This document shows positions 6,559 through 6,625 of a stretch of DNA of 6,625 nt, one piece after another. The stretch lies in assembly GCA_021772735.1 (NCBI GenBank), contig JAJFLK010000445.1:1-6625 (forward strand). The letters are read 5' to 3'. How positions within the stretch are numbered: the stretch's first letter is position 1; the number at the start of each line of letters is the position of its first letter. A model generated the notes under the pieces. It did no database searches. It saw only the letters and a list, made by a program, of their open reading frames with translations, and was not told the origin of the DNA. Source of the DNA: Candidatus Sumerlaeota bacterium. Its GTDB lineage: Bacteria > Sumerlaeota > Sumerlaeia > MVZB01 > JAJFLK01. A program made the position numbers and the translations under genes.

Positions 6559-6625
6559 CGGTCGATCTCCCCGAGCACGAGATCGATCGACCCGATAACG
6601 GCAACGACATCGGCCAGCAGCGATC
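6555..6625 (-). CDS. nuoD: NADH-quinone oxidoreductase subunit D (NuoD), C-terminal end only
   Basis: Only the last 22 codons are in the window; the gene continues past position 6625. They read SLLADVVAVIGSIDLVLGEI followed by DR and a TGA stop. This is the highly conserved C terminus of the 49-kDa/NuoD subunit, whose final helix and terminal IDR/VDR lie near cluster N2 and the quinone site. The stop overlaps the nuoE ATG (ATGA). From this fragment one cannot tell whether NuoD is a separate protein or fused to NuoC as in E. coli. The call rests on the short but distinctive terminal sequence and on its place directly before nuoE. Confidence 0.93.
   Translation of the reverse strand, partial: SLLADVVAVIGSIDLVLGEIDR
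6567..6572 (-). promoter_or_regulatory. Shine-Dalgarno sequence of nuoE
   Basis: GGGGAG on the minus strand, 8 nt upstream of the nuoE ATG and inside the last codons of nuoD. The spacing is ideal and it decides the nuoE start. Confidence 0.75.

Overview
This window is a stretch of a bacterial respiratory complex I operon (proton-pumping NADH:quinone oxidoreductase). Every recognisable gene is on the minus strand, so transcription runs from position 6625 towards position 1. The order is nuoD (last 22 codons), nuoE, nuoF, nuoG, nuoH, nuoI, nuoJ (first 120 codons). All five complete genes are open from start to stop and keep their cofactor-binding residues. I see no pseudogene, mobile element, CRISPR array, RNA gene, promoter or terminator. 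Coding sequence fills almost the whole window.

Layout along transcription: the nuoD end (6555-6625) overlaps nuoE by 4 nt (ATGA). nuoE (6010-6558) is followed after 2 nt by nuoF (4682-6007). These two give the FMN/NADH input module with clusters N1a and N3. A 41-nt gap, the largest in the window, separates nuoF from nuoG and contains a small hairpin. nuoG (2034-4640) carries the ligands for one 2Fe-2S cluster and three 4Fe-4S clusters (N5, N4 and the accessory N7). nuoG overlaps nuoH by 4 nt (ATGA). nuoH (841-2037) overlaps nuoI by 11 nt. nuoI (384-851) is followed after 21 nt by nuoJ (from 362, running off the left edge). Electrons would pass from NADH to FMN (NuoF), through the clusters of NuoF, NuoE and NuoG, then N6a/N6b (NuoI), to quinone at the NuoD/NuoB/NuoH interface. 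NuoH and NuoJ are membrane subunits that couple this to proton pumping.

Organism: a GC-rich bacterium (about 60% by eye) that respires with NADH. The separate nuoD end and nuoE, the ND order D-E-F-G-H-I-J, the long NuoG with N7 ligands and the long NuoH tail do not point to one phylum. A non-proteobacterial lineage is plausible but I cannot place it from sequence reading alone.

The window looks like an ordinary core-metabolism locus, and I did not find a new system in it. The points worth a second look are modest: a strong excess of GATC and CGATCG, a tRNA T-arm-like hairpin between nuoF and nuoG, retained N7 ligands with extra cysteines in NuoG, a C-terminal tail on NuoH, and a nuoJ start without a Shine-Dalgarno sequence.
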